In this document: positions 1 through 6,899 of the stretch, in pieces
How positions within the stretch are numbered: the first letter of the stretch is position 1
Layout of the letters: each line of letters begins with the position of its first letter
Source of the DNA: Clostridiales bacterium
GTDB lineage: Bacteria; Bacillota; Clostridia; Oscillospirales; Oscillospiraceae
Assembly (NCBI GenBank): GCA_019420945.1
Contig: JAHZGF010000006.1
Span: 1 to 12,858, forward strand
Reading direction: 5' to 3'
Length of the DNA: 12,858 bases
Position numbers and translations under genes: made by a program
The notes under the pieces: generated by a model
Told to the model about the DNA's origin: nothing
The model's input: the letters and a program-made list of their open reading frames with translations, nothing else
Database searches by the model: none

Positions 1-30
1 GTACGTTCTTTCTGGGCAGTCATCCGCTGA

Positions 31-66
31 AAGTGGTGGTTATCACGGTGAGAACCACCACTTTTT
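31..66 (+). terminator. Rho-independent terminator hairpin of an upstream gene
   Basis: An 11-bp perfect stem (AAGTGGTGGTT at 31-41 with AACCACCACTT at 53-63) encloses an 11-nt loop, and the T run 62-66 follows on the + strand. This fits an intrinsic terminator for a + strand gene lying left of the window. Read on the minus strand it has no U tract, so it is a poor terminator for the leftward operon that ends at 245. A reading frame without stops also runs through it (3-155), so a purely coding origin is not excluded. Confidence 0.65.
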
Positions 67-244
67 CGGCAGAATTTGGAATAAAGGGTATCATGGAAGC
101 ATGGGTGAGTCAAGATGGCTCTGTGAAATTTATTGCGGTAAAGCAATGGAAGTAAGACTTTTGCTTCTGGCGGTATCTGATATAATCTTAAGCCTAATAG
201 CTTTTGAATTAGATGTAAAACCGCTTTCTATATTTTGATAGCAT
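67..244. other. AT-rich intergenic stretch with no convincing gene
   Basis: The DNA here is clearly more AT-rich than the genes around it. It holds a small hairpin (ATTGC 132-136 with GCAAT 143-147), the end of a short open frame (3-155, TAA at 153), and a perfect TATAAT at 181-186 preceded by TG in extended -10 spacing (TGATATAAT) with only a poor -35. No minus-strand terminator with a U tract is visible, so where the operon ending at 245 stops being transcribed is unclear. Confidence 0.5.
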
Positions 245-1096
245 TCAAATCATATCCAGCGGGACTTTCCGATTGGGGGCGGGGAATGCCTCATTCAGTA
301 ACGCCAGTTCCTCAGCGGAAAGGACAACATCCGCCGCTTCGCAGTTGGCCTGCACATGGCTGACCCGGCTGGCACGAGGAATGGCAAACACGCCATCCTG
401 CGCGAGAACAAAGGCAAGCAGCACCTGAATCGGTGTGATGCTGTGATTTTCAGCAACGGTCTGGATGGCTGCACTGCTGAGAAGTTTTTGGCGCAGCCGT
501 CCGGCCTGTGCCAAAGGACTGTATGCCATCAGCGGGATGCTCTGCCGACGCAGGAAAGGCAGCAAATCGTATTCGATGCCACGGCTACCTAGATGATACA
601 AATCCTGCACAACAGCGCAATTCTCACCGTGTTTCAGACGAAGAAGCTCCTGCATATCGGACAAATCAAAATTGGACACACCCCACCGGCGAATCTTTCC
701 CTGCGCTTTCAGTTCCTCCATACAGGCGACCGTTTCACTCAACGGGACACTGCCGCGCCAATGGAGCAGATACAAGTCCAGATAGTCCGTTCCCAGCCGG
801 TCAAGGCTGTCCTGACAGGAATCAAAAATGTTTCGCCGTCCGGCATTCCACGGGTAGACCTTGCTGACCAGAAACAGCTTACTCCGGTCGAGCGGTTCAA
901 TGGCGTGGCCCACCAGCTCCTCGCTCGCACCGTCACCGTACATCTCAGCGGTGTCGATGAGGGTCAAGCCATGTTCCACACCCCAGCGCAGAGTCTGTGT
1001 TTCACTGGTGCGCTTACTGCGTTCTTCGCCCAGATACCATGTGCCCTGACCGACCGCAGGGATCTCCGTTCCGTCCGGCAGATGAATCGTTTTCAT
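245..1096 (-). CDS. yeaE: Aldo/keto reductase, YeaE type (methylglyoxal reductase-like)
   Basis: A 283-residue NADPH-type aldo/keto reductase with a single TIM barrel, presumably cytosolic. The catalytic tetrad is visible as D48, Y53 (in DTAEMYGDG), K79 (in VSKVYPWNAG) and H112 (in LYLLHWRG). The C-terminal cofactor-binding part carries AIPRASR. The stretches GQGTWYLGE, LTLIDTAEMY, YHLGSRGIEYDLLP and AYSPLAQAGRLR match E. coli YeaE as I remember it, and the length (YeaE 284) agrees. YeaE reduces methylglyoxal and other short aldehydes. Here it closes a sugar-acid operon, so its substrate may be an aldehyde arising from that pathway (inference). The start ATG at 1096 overlaps the preceding stop as ATGA, with GGAGGA six bases upstream, which suggests translational coupling. 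The family call is firm, the substrate is not. Confidence 0.93.
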   Translation of the reverse strand: MKTIHLPDGTEIPAVGQGTWYLGEERSKRTSETQTLRWGVEHGLTLIDTAEMYGDGASEELVGHAIEPLDRSKLFLVSKVYPWNAGRRNIFDSCQDSLDRLGTDYLDLYLLHWRGSVPLSETVACMEELKAQGKIRRWGVSNFDLSDMQELLRLKHGENCAVVQDLYHLGSRGIEYDLLPFLRRQSIPLMAYSPLAQAGRLRQKLLSSAAIQTVAENHSITPIQVLLAFVLAQDGVFAIPRASRVSHVQANCEAADVVLSAEELALLNEAFPAPNRKVPLDMI

Positions 1097-2334
1097 GCGT
1101 TATCCTCCTGCTTTGCTTCCCGGCGGCGGCGCAGATAAGCGTCCATCTCATCTGCCACCTGCTTGGAATATTTGACTGCCTCTACGACCGTCCGTGCGCC
1201 CAGAACAACATCGCCGCTGGCGAAAATACCCTCACGAGTCGTCTCGCCGTGTTCGTTGGTCGCCAGCAAACCGTGGCTGCTTATCTCAAGACCGGTGGTG
1301 GTGCTGACGATGCGGCTCTGTGCGCCCTGACTGATGGCAATGATGACGCTGCTGCACGGGAAGAACTGTTCCTCGCTGGTGCTGGTGATGTTGCCTTCCT
1401 CGTTCATCTCGACTTTCTTGTAGTAAACGCCATCGTCCACGATGCGGGTGGGGCGCATTCCGTAGAAAAATTCCACGCCGTCAGCCTTGGCATAGTCCAC
1501 TTCCCGGACACTGGCGGCGGTCTGGTACCGGCGGCAGAACACGTTGACCCGGCGGACGCCTTTCCGCAGTGCAGTGCGGGCGACATCCATCGCAGAGTTG
1601 CCCGCACCAATCACCACGAGGTCGTCGCCCAAATCGTAGACATCCGGGTTTACCAGATAGTCGATGGCGTAGTTGACATTGCCAAGGCTCTCGCCGGGGA
1701 TGCCCATCGCCTTGGGTTTCCAGACACCCGTACCGATGAAGATGGCTTCATAGCCATCCCGCTGCAAATCGTCCACCGTCAGGGTGCGGCCAATCGCCGT
1801 GTTGGGGCGGATCCGGATGCCAAGCTGGGTGAGCTGTTTCTGGTAGCGGTCGAGGATGGATTTCGGCAGACGGAACTCCGGGATGCCGTACCGCAGAACG
1901 CCGCCGATCTTCTCGCGGCTCTCAAACATTGTCACCTGATAGCCGCGCTGTGCCAGCAGAATGCTGATGGTGATACCGGCAGGACCGCTGCCGATGATGG
2001 CGACTCGCTGGCCGGTCTTAGGCTGCATTTCCAGATGCAGATGGTCAAGATAGGAATCCGAGATATAATTCTCGATACTGGAAAAATGAACCGGCGCGCC
2101 CTTGCGTCCCAGAACGCAATGCCCCTCGCACTGCTTGTCATGGTCGCAGACCAGCGAGCAGATGACGCTCAGAGGATTGTTCTCGTAAAGCATCGCACCA
2201 GCATCCTCTTTGTGCCCGGTACGGAACAGCTCGATGACCTCCGGGATGTTGGTGTTGATGGGACAGCCCTCCCGGCACATGGGCTTCTTACAATGCAGGC
2301 AGCGGCGGGCTTCGTTTACCACATGGATGGCCAT
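1093..2334 (-). CDS. GltD-like NAD(P)H-dependent FAD/Fe-S oxidoreductase
   Basis: A 413-residue flavoprotein of the glutamate synthase small-subunit family. The N-terminal double-cluster domain has Cys 12, 15, 20 and 24 (CLHCKKPMCREGC) and Cys 59, 63, 69 and 73. A Rossmann FAD motif GSGPAG lies at 115-120, a second nucleotide-binding motif GAGNSA at 243-248, and the C-terminal FAD contact ASGDVV near 372-377. The family passes electrons from NAD(P)H through FAD and 4Fe-4S clusters to a partner subunit or domain (GltB, NfnA/SudB, PreA). No such partner is encoded in the window, so it may act alone or serve a partner elsewhere. The length is slightly below typical GltD (about 470). Start ATG 2334 follows AAGGAG at eight bases. 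It lies 23 nt after the PPC gene and overlaps the aldo/keto reductase by 4 nt. Glutamate synthase activity should not be assumed. Confidence 0.9.
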   Translation of the reverse strand: MAIHVVNEARRCLHCKKPMCREGCPINTNIPEVIELFRTGHKEDAGAMLYENNPLSVICSLVCDHDKQCEGHCVLGRKGAPVHFSSIENYISDSYLDHLHLEMQPKTGQRVAIIGSGPAGITISILLAQRGYQVTMFESREKIGGVLRYGIPEFRLPKSILDRYQKQLTQLGIRIRPNTAIGRTLTVDDLQRDGYEAIFIGTGVWKPKAMGIPGESLGNVNYAIDYLVNPDVYDLGDDLVVIGAGNSAMDVARTALRKGVRRVNVFCRRYQTAASVREVDYAKADGVEFFYGMRPTRIVDDGVYYKKVEMNEEGNITSTSEEQFFPCSSVIIAISQGAQSRIVSTTTGLEISSHGLLATNEHGETTREGIFASGDVVLGARTVVEAVKYSKQVADEMDAYLRRRREAKQEDNA

Positions 2335-2357
2335 AGAAATTTCTCCTTATGCTTTTC

Positions 2358-2786
2358 TCAATCCACGAATTTGAACAGGTTCAGACCGACTTCCGGGGAG
2401 TATTCGCGCTCCACCGTGCCCTCGATTTTGTGCAGGATAAATTCGCCGGTCAGGCTGACAACGGCACGGTTAAGATGTCCGGCGTGGCAGATGCCGTCCG
2501 TGACGTTGCCCACGACCATGTGGATGTGCAGATAGTTCTTGCCCTCCATGGTGGAGATGTTGCCCACGCAGGATGCAATTTCCATATCGCCGGTGTAGGT
2601 CTGCTTTTCATAGGCGAAATTTTCCCGGTTGAACACGCCGAGGGTCACTTCGCCCACAGCGCCCAGTCCGGTGACAGAGCCGAGGGTGATATGCTCCTTT
2701 TCGCAGACCTCTTTCAGGCAGGTGAGGATCTCTTCTCCTTTCTGGATGCGGAGAACGACGTCATTTCCATAAACACGATATTCCAT
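2358..2786 (-). CDS. PPC domain (DUF296) protein
   Basis: A 142-residue protein made almost entirely of one PPC (plant and prokaryote conserved, DUF296) domain. The segment YLHIHMVVGN (H87, H89) and the later HAGH (H101, H104) supply the histidines that bind metal in this fold. The family forms trimers and is fused to AT-hooks in plants. Bacterial stand-alone copies are of unknown function despite being labelled DNA-binding. No HTH, signal peptide or membrane segment is visible. The start is taken at ATG 2786, with AAAGGA seven bases upstream. The in-frame ATG at 2807 would add seven residues and leaves the SD inside the gene. It sits in tight spacing between the MATE gene (32 nt) and the GltD-like gene (23 nt), so it belongs to the operon, but its job there is unknown. 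Confidence 0.88.
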   Translation of the reverse strand: MEYRVYGNDVVLRIQKGEEILTCLKEVCEKEHITLGSVTGLGAVGEVTLGVFNRENFAYEKQTYTGDMEIASCVGNISTMEGKNYLHIHMVVGNVTDGICHAGHLNRAVVSLTGEFILHKIEGTVEREYSPEVGLNLFKFVD

Positions 2787-2818
2787 AGGTACATTCCTTT
2801 CTTGCAATCAGAATATTT

Positions 2819-4198
2819 TCAGTTTCGTACCGGGAGAGAGGCATCCTCCACAGACCGTATCCATTTTCCGCTCTTTAACCGTGTGACGCACCAGGCCGAT
2901 TTGATGACATAATCGATTCGCAGACAGAGGATGGTCAGCCATGCGGGCCAGCCCAGGACCAGACCGCCGATACACCCGAGAGGGATGGACACCAGCCACA
3001 TAAACAGGATGTCGGCTTTCATCAGGAATTTGGTATCGCCGCCGCCGCGCAGAACGCCTTTTGTCATGACGGACTGGATACACTGGAAGAACACGATGAC
3101 GGTATAGGCGCGCATCATCTGCTCTGTGATTATAACAGTTTCTTCGGTCAATGAGTAGACCCGGATGGTCAGAGGGCCGCACGCCAGCACCATGACAACG
3201 GCAATCAGGCCGAAATCAACACTGAGCAGATAAAATGTATATCCCTGCTGCATGGCGCGTTCCGTATCGCCCTCGCCGATGGTATGACCGGTCACGATGC
3301 TGGAAGCGTTGGCGATGCCCTGAATGACGACGGTGAAGAGCCGGTCGATGACCTGACAAATTGCATTTGCTGCCACGACAGCCGCACCCATATGGCCCAG
3401 AATGATACTTACAAGATTGCTTCCCAGTCCCAGCAGTCCGTCACTGACCAGCACGGGAACACCGAGACGGAGATAATTCATGAGCAGTGAACGCTCCACC
3501 TTGCGGAACAGGTGAGAGAAGCGGAAATGCAGGGAGCGGTCACGGAAGAAGATGTAGCCGAATGTCACAAGAAATTCCGCGATACGGGCAAAAAGCGTTC
3601 CGAGTGCGGCACCGGCTATCTCCATCCTTGGCGCGCCGAATTTGCCAAAGATGAAGATATAGTTGGCAATCAGATTGACCACGAACGAGATGGAGCTGAC
3701 GACAAGCCCGAGCCTTGCCTGCCCGACCGAACGCATCAACTGCTCGGCGACTAAGCTGGTGCCGTGGATGACAAAAACGAAGGTCGTGATGCGCAGGTAG
3801 CGGACGCCCTGCTCGATGACGGCAGGGTCAGGGGTATAGATGCGCATGATCTGTGCGGGGAAAAGCCAGGTCAGGAGAGCAAAGGTCACCGAAAAAAGAA
3901 GTGCCATCCGAATCGCCAGGCAGAATGTCTGCTGTACCTTGTTCAGGTCCCGTGCACCCCAGTATTGCGCGGCAAGGACACTGCTGCCGCCGATGATGCC
4001 CATGCAGAAAATGGTGAAGAAATTGTAGTACTGGTTTGCCAGACTGGAAGCGGATATCTGTACTTCTCCCATCTGCCCGAGCATCATCGTGTCCAGCATA
4101 TTCACGCCCATGTTGATGGTCTGCTGCAGTGCAACCGGGAGCATAATGCTGAGAACTTTCTGGTAAAACAGACGGTCTGTGATAAGTTTGTGATTCAA
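2819..4198 (-). CDS. MATE family efflux transporter (TTG start)
   Basis: A protein of 459 residues, from the TTG at 4198, with about twelve hydrophobic segments in the two-lobed MatE arrangement. These multidrug and toxic-compound extrusion proteins are inner-membrane Na+- or H+-coupled exporters. Typical family stretches are NMLDTMMLGQMG in TM1-2, AAQYWGARD after TM2, RSVGQAR and TKGVLRGGGDTKF in the second lobe. TTG at 4198 is preferred because AAGGAGG ends nine bases before it and the protein then starts (M)NHKLITDRLFY, the usual cytosolic lead-in. An in-frame ATG at 4249 would add an arginine-rich stretch of 17 residues and swallow the SD. The gene follows the SLC13 gene after 133 nt that hold a structured leader. 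Its substrate is unknown. Export of a toxic intermediate or an overflow sugar acid is possible but purely inferential. Confidence 0.9.
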   Translation of the reverse strand: MNHKLITDRLFYQKVLSIMLPVALQQTINMGVNMLDTMMLGQMGEVQISASSLANQYYNFFTIFCMGIIGGSSVLAAQYWGARDLNKVQQTFCLAIRMALLFSVTFALLTWLFPAQIMRIYTPDPAVIEQGVRYLRITTFVFVIHGTSLVAEQLMRSVGQARLGLVVSSISFVVNLIANYIFIFGKFGAPRMEIAGAALGTLFARIAEFLVTFGYIFFRDRSLHFRFSHLFRKVERSLLMNYLRLGVPVLVSDGLLGLGSNLVSIILGHMGAAVVAANAICQVIDRLFTVVIQGIANASSIVTGHTIGEGDTERAMQQGYTFYLLSVDFGLIAVVMVLACGPLTIRVYSLTEETVIITEQMMRAYTVIVFFQCIQSVMTKGVLRGGGDTKFLMKADILFMWLVSIPLGCIGGLVLGWPAWLTILCLRIDYVIKSAWCVTRLKSGKWIRSVEDASLPVRN

Positions 4199-4207
4199 AT
4201 CGGGGCA

Positions 4208-4298
4208 CCTCCTTCTTCGGTAGAACAAATCTCTGCCCATATGAGACAAGACCCGAGCAATCCTCCATCGGCATTACTCGGGTCTTATCAAAAGGAGG
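4208..4298 (-). promoter_or_regulatory. Structured leader of the MATE gene: hairpin flanked by anti-SD and SD
   Basis: In the minus-strand transcript a 10-bp perfect stem (AAGACCCGAG pairing with CTCGGGTCTT, + positions 4248-4257 and 4277-4286) continues inward through a bulged extension to a six-base loop near 4264-4269. Upstream of it is CCUCCUUUU (4298-4290), and downstream is the MATE SD AAGAAGGAGG (4217-4208). These two can form nine pairs, one of them G-U. The hairpin would bring them together and hide the ribosome binding site. No U tract follows the hairpin, so it is not a normal terminator. It matches no riboswitch class I recognise. Confidence 0.4.
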
Positions 4299-4331
4299 AG
4301 ATCTGAATATCAGAAACTGCTTTTCAGAAAC

Positions 4332-5606
4332 TCAACCTGCCAGAGGAAAAACAAAGCTGGCGCTCAGGCAGACGGCAATGCCGTAGATAATCCAGAGGGG
4401 CAGGAATACAAAGAAGACTTCCTTGAACTTGTAGTTACCGGCACCAAAAGAAATGCCGATGGAGGGAGAAGCGGCCGGAGTCAGCATTGCGGCGGTGCAG
4501 CCTGCAAAGATGGCACAGGCATAGGGTCGAGGATCCAGCCCATTGGCAATGCAGGTAACAACAGCCAGAGCGACGAACACCTGCTGAGATGCAGTATTGC
4601 TCATAAACTGGGTCAGAGTTGCACCGGCAAAGTAGAACACGAAGAGTACGAGCATGGGGGAAGGATCCTTGCCCAGCAGATTCATGATAAAGTCGCCAAC
4701 CACGGTGCCTGCACCCGTTTTCTGCATTGCCGTGCCAAGGCACATGACACCGACCAGCATAAACAGGGTATCAACATTCATGAAGTTTTTTACATCGTTC
4801 AGGTCGAGGCACTTGGTGTAGAGCAGGATGATATCAAGAGCAACAGGGACAACATTCATCGAGAACGGCAGGGCATCGGAGAACAGCATGCACAGGAGGT
4901 TGACCACGAAAGCAACATAGATGAGGCTCTCCTGCCATGCTGCGAGGGTGGAAGCTTTTTTGCCGCTCTGGCTGGAGGTATCTGCGGCAGTCACAAAGTC
5001 TCTCTTGGACAGCAGACGGGGAGCAACAATGCCGCAGTAAAGCAGAGCGACGATGGCGGGGACAAAGATGACGCGGCTGTAGTCAACGGCGGTGATATCC
5101 ACACCGGCATTGTTGGCTTCCAGAATGCTGTTGATGAGTACGAACATTGCGCCGGGCATCAGGCCCTGTGCACAGTGAGCAACTACGGCGCCCGGGTAGA
5201 TGAGGTCGGAAGCCTTGACCTTGCTGTCGCCGGTAAAGGAAGCCATGAAGGGCAGGAACATACTGGCCAGAGCAGTGGGCATACTGACCTGAATGAGCAG
5301 CACATTGATGACCATATACAGGAAGATGATAAGCTTGGCCTTGTCACCGTGGGAGACCATGAAATCACGCACCCGTGATACCAGACTGGTCTTGCTCAGG
5401 GCACCGCTCAGGATGAACATGCCGCCGATCATGATGACATTTTTGTTTGCGAAATTGGCGTAGGCCTCGTCAAAGGTCAGAACACCTGTCAGGCAGAGCA
5501 GGGTGGCAGCTGTCATGGCAACCAGACCGAGCTTGAATTTGCCGCTCAGAAATCCCACAATCATTGCGACCAGGATGACCAGCGTTAAAATAAGCTGTAC
5601 ATTCAT
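4332..5606 (-). CDS. SLC13/DASS-type anion (dicarboxylate) permease
   Basis: A 424-residue integral membrane protein of the SLC13/ArsB-like ion-transporter superfamily with about eleven hydrophobic segments. The Ser-Asn-Thr signature of the DASS family is seen once, in QFMSNTAS (336-338), followed by the LTPAASPSIGISFGAGNY segment (375-392). The first repeat has VSMPTA (108-112) where a second SNT would be expected. DASS proteins import di- and tricarboxylates, usually with Na+. An aldarate, a C4-C6 dicarboxylate, would fit this fold and the neighbouring enzymes, but that is inference. ATG 5606 has AAGGAG eight bases upstream. It lies 48 nt after the UxuA-like gene, so the two are almost certainly co-transcribed. 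Confidence 0.88.
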   Translation of the reverse strand: MNVQLILTLVILVAMIVGFLSGKFKLGLVAMTAATLLCLTGVLTFDEAYANFANKNVIMIGGMFILSGALSKTSLVSRVRDFMVSHGDKAKLIIFLYMVINVLLIQVSMPTALASMFLPFMASFTGDSKVKASDLIYPGAVVAHCAQGLMPGAMFVLINSILEANNAGVDITAVDYSRVIFVPAIVALLYCGIVAPRLLSKRDFVTAADTSSQSGKKASTLAAWQESLIYVAFVVNLLCMLFSDALPFSMNVVPVALDIILLYTKCLDLNDVKNFMNVDTLFMLVGVMCLGTAMQKTGAGTVVGDFIMNLLGKDPSPMLVLFVFYFAGATLTQFMSNTASQQVFVALAVVTCIANGLDPRPYACAIFAGCTAAMLTPAASPSIGISFGAGNYKFKEVFFVFLPLWIIYGIAVCLSASFVFPLAG

Positions 5607-5654
5607 TTGGATTCTCCTTTTCTTTTTTCGTCCGGGTCTGCTTTTGCGCAGCCT

Positions 5655-6626
5655 TTATTTTTCTGCGGCGCATTCCTTTTCGGCAGCGTGGAGCAGAGCT
5701 TTCATATAGCCGGTGTAGTAGGCGGTGGAAACTTCGTTCATTCCCTTGCCATCCTCATTGAAGAACGCATGGTCGATGTTGAGAAAACCGTCGAACCCGC
5801 TGCGCACGATATGCTTCATCAGCGCATACATATCTTCGCAGCCATCTTCCAGCAGCGTCTCCTCGAAATACGGGAGTGCTCCGCTGACATTGCGGAAATG
5901 GATGATGGGGATCTTATCCGCCTTGACGAACTCGTCAATATCCTTGTACAGATCACCGAACGATTCACTTTCCAGCCAGCAGCCTACGCACATCTTCATG
6001 GTCAGATACGGGCTATTGTGAGCCATTCGGAAGGCCCGGCGGTAACAGTCGGAGTTCCAGATGAGGCAGTGCACACCGCCTACAGATTCGATGGGCGGAT
6101 CATTGGGGTGGAGCGCCAGCTTCACGTTCGCTTCCTCGCACACAGGCAGGGCCTTGTCAAGAAAATACTGGAAGTTGCTCCAGATCTCATCCTCGCCGTA
6201 TTCACGGTCGTTGGCGATGGGACGGGCCTTGATCTCATCCAAGTCACAGAGGAAAGAATTCTGGCCGTGATTATACTTGCCCGCACCGATTTTGGTGCGG
6301 AAGATACCGTTAGGCTGCCATGCGATGTAGTTGACAGAAACGCCTGCCTTGCCGAGTGCCCGGGTGAACTCGTTGTACTTTTCAATCCACTCATCCCGGT
6401 CCGGCTTGCCCAGATGGATAGAAGGGCACTTCTGCAGCTGAGGGCATCCTGCATTGCTGATCTTCAGCCCATAGCGGGCGGCCCGTTCCTGAAAACGGAC
6501 GATACCATCATAACAGGCATCCTCACCAACAAAATTGGCTGCCAAGTACTCGATTCCCATGCCCTGAACACGCCGCATTTCCTCATCGGTCATTTTGCTG
6601 GAGCAGTTGGTTTCGACCTTGATCAT
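5655..6626 (-). CDS. Short UxuA-like (mannonate dehydratase family) sugar-acid dehydratase
   Basis: A 323-residue TIM-barrel protein related to mannonate dehydratase UxuA, which removes water from D-mannonate to give 2-keto-3-deoxygluconate. The relation shows in NFQYFLDKALPVCEE followed by ALHPNDPP (171-178), then TMKMCVGC, IIHFRNV and NIDHAF. These place the four metal-ligand positions of UxuA at H173, C213, H243 and D285. It is some 70 residues shorter than E. coli UxuA (394), chiefly lacking the insertion in the middle of that protein, and it has DHAF where UxuA has DHGH. The substrate may therefore differ, for example an aldarate or another hexonate. The general label sugar phosphate isomerase/epimerase would also fit the barrel. 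ATG 6626 follows AAGGAG by eight bases. It is the first gene of the leftward operon, directly behind a promoter. Confidence 0.82.
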   Translation of the reverse strand: MIKVETNCSSKMTDEEMRRVQGMGIEYLAANFVGEDACYDGIVRFQERAARYGLKISNAGCPQLQKCPSIHLGKPDRDEWIEKYNEFTRALGKAGVSVNYIAWQPNGIFRTKIGAGKYNHGQNSFLCDLDEIKARPIANDREYGEDEIWSNFQYFLDKALPVCEEANVKLALHPNDPPIESVGGVHCLIWNSDCYRRAFRMAHNSPYLTMKMCVGCWLESESFGDLYKDIDEFVKADKIPIIHFRNVSGALPYFEETLLEDGCEDMYALMKHIVRSGFDGFLNIDHAFFNEDGKGMNEVSTAYYTGYMKALLHAAEKECAAEK

Positions 6627-6650
6627 AGTTTCGACTCCTTTTTGACATTG

Positions 6651-6671
6651 CCGGGTCTGCGTGTCTCCCGG
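6651..6671 (-). promoter_or_regulatory. Small leader hairpin of the UxuA-like gene
   Basis: CCGGG (6651-6655) and CCCGG (6667-6671) can pair in the transcript leader between the predicted start of transcription near 6680 and the ribosome binding site. The stem is only 5 bp with an 11-nt loop. A role in mRNA stability or none at all is equally possible. Confidence 0.25.
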
Positions 6672-6685
6672 TCCTCTTTGATTTC

Positions 6686-6714
6686 AGTATAACGATATGC
6701 GTCTTGTGAAACAA
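6686..6714 (-). promoter_or_regulatory. Sigma70-like promoter of the six-gene leftward operon
   Basis: On the minus strand TTGTTT (6714-6709) is followed after exactly 17 bases by TATACT (6691-6686). Transcription would begin near 6680, giving a leader of about 53 nt before the UxuA-like ATG. No GG-N10-GC sigma54 element is seen in this intergenic region. Confidence 0.6.
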
Positions 6715-6719
6715 TTCAC
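6706..6719. promoter_or_regulatory. Palindromic operator candidate GTGAA-N4-TTCAC over the -35
   Basis: GTGAA (6706-6710) and TTCAC (6715-6719) form a perfect inverted repeat around ACAA. It covers the -35 hexamer (6709-6714) of the operon promoter, the position expected for a repressor site. With flanks it reads TGTGA-N6-TCACG, close to the CRP/FNR-family half-site pattern, but the binding protein is unknown. Confidence 0.45.
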
Positions 6720-6843
6720 GTTTTAACGAAATGAAGATACGTTCTTGCATGATTCCGTCAATGTTTCTGCTTTTGAAATGGGCGTGATTCAAAACCTTGC
6801 AAAACGCATTTCCTGATTTCACTTTTTTCTTTTTCGTCGCAAA

Positions 6844-6884
6844 GCAAAAACACACCCCTGCAGCTCAAGCCGCAGAGATGTGTT
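6844..6884 (-). terminator. Rho-independent terminator of the PrpR-like regulator gene
   Basis: In the minus-strand transcript a 16-bp stem (6884-6869 with 6864-6849, three to four G-U pairs, no mismatches) with a four-base loop is followed by the U run encoded at 6850-6846. It begins about 15 nt after the stop codon at 6900. It also separates this gene from the promoter region of the UxuA-like operon. Confidence 0.85.
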
Positions 6885-6899
6885 CTGTTAAAAAATCGT

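Noticed and set aside
997..2535. Long + strand open frame opposite the GltD-like gene (512 codons)
   Set aside because: It is antisense to clear genes with recognisable motifs, its translation has no family features, and it arises from the GC-rich codon pattern of the other strand.
4199..4249. ATG at 4249 as the MATE start
   Set aside because: It would begin inside the leader hairpin and bury the AAGGAGG that is correctly placed for TTG 4198. The added residues are arginine-rich and not MATE-like.
6583..6855. 90-codon minus-strand open frame upstream of the UxuA-like gene
   Set aside because: It spans the promoter, operator and part of the neighbouring terminator, has no good ribosome binding site, and encodes no recognisable motif.
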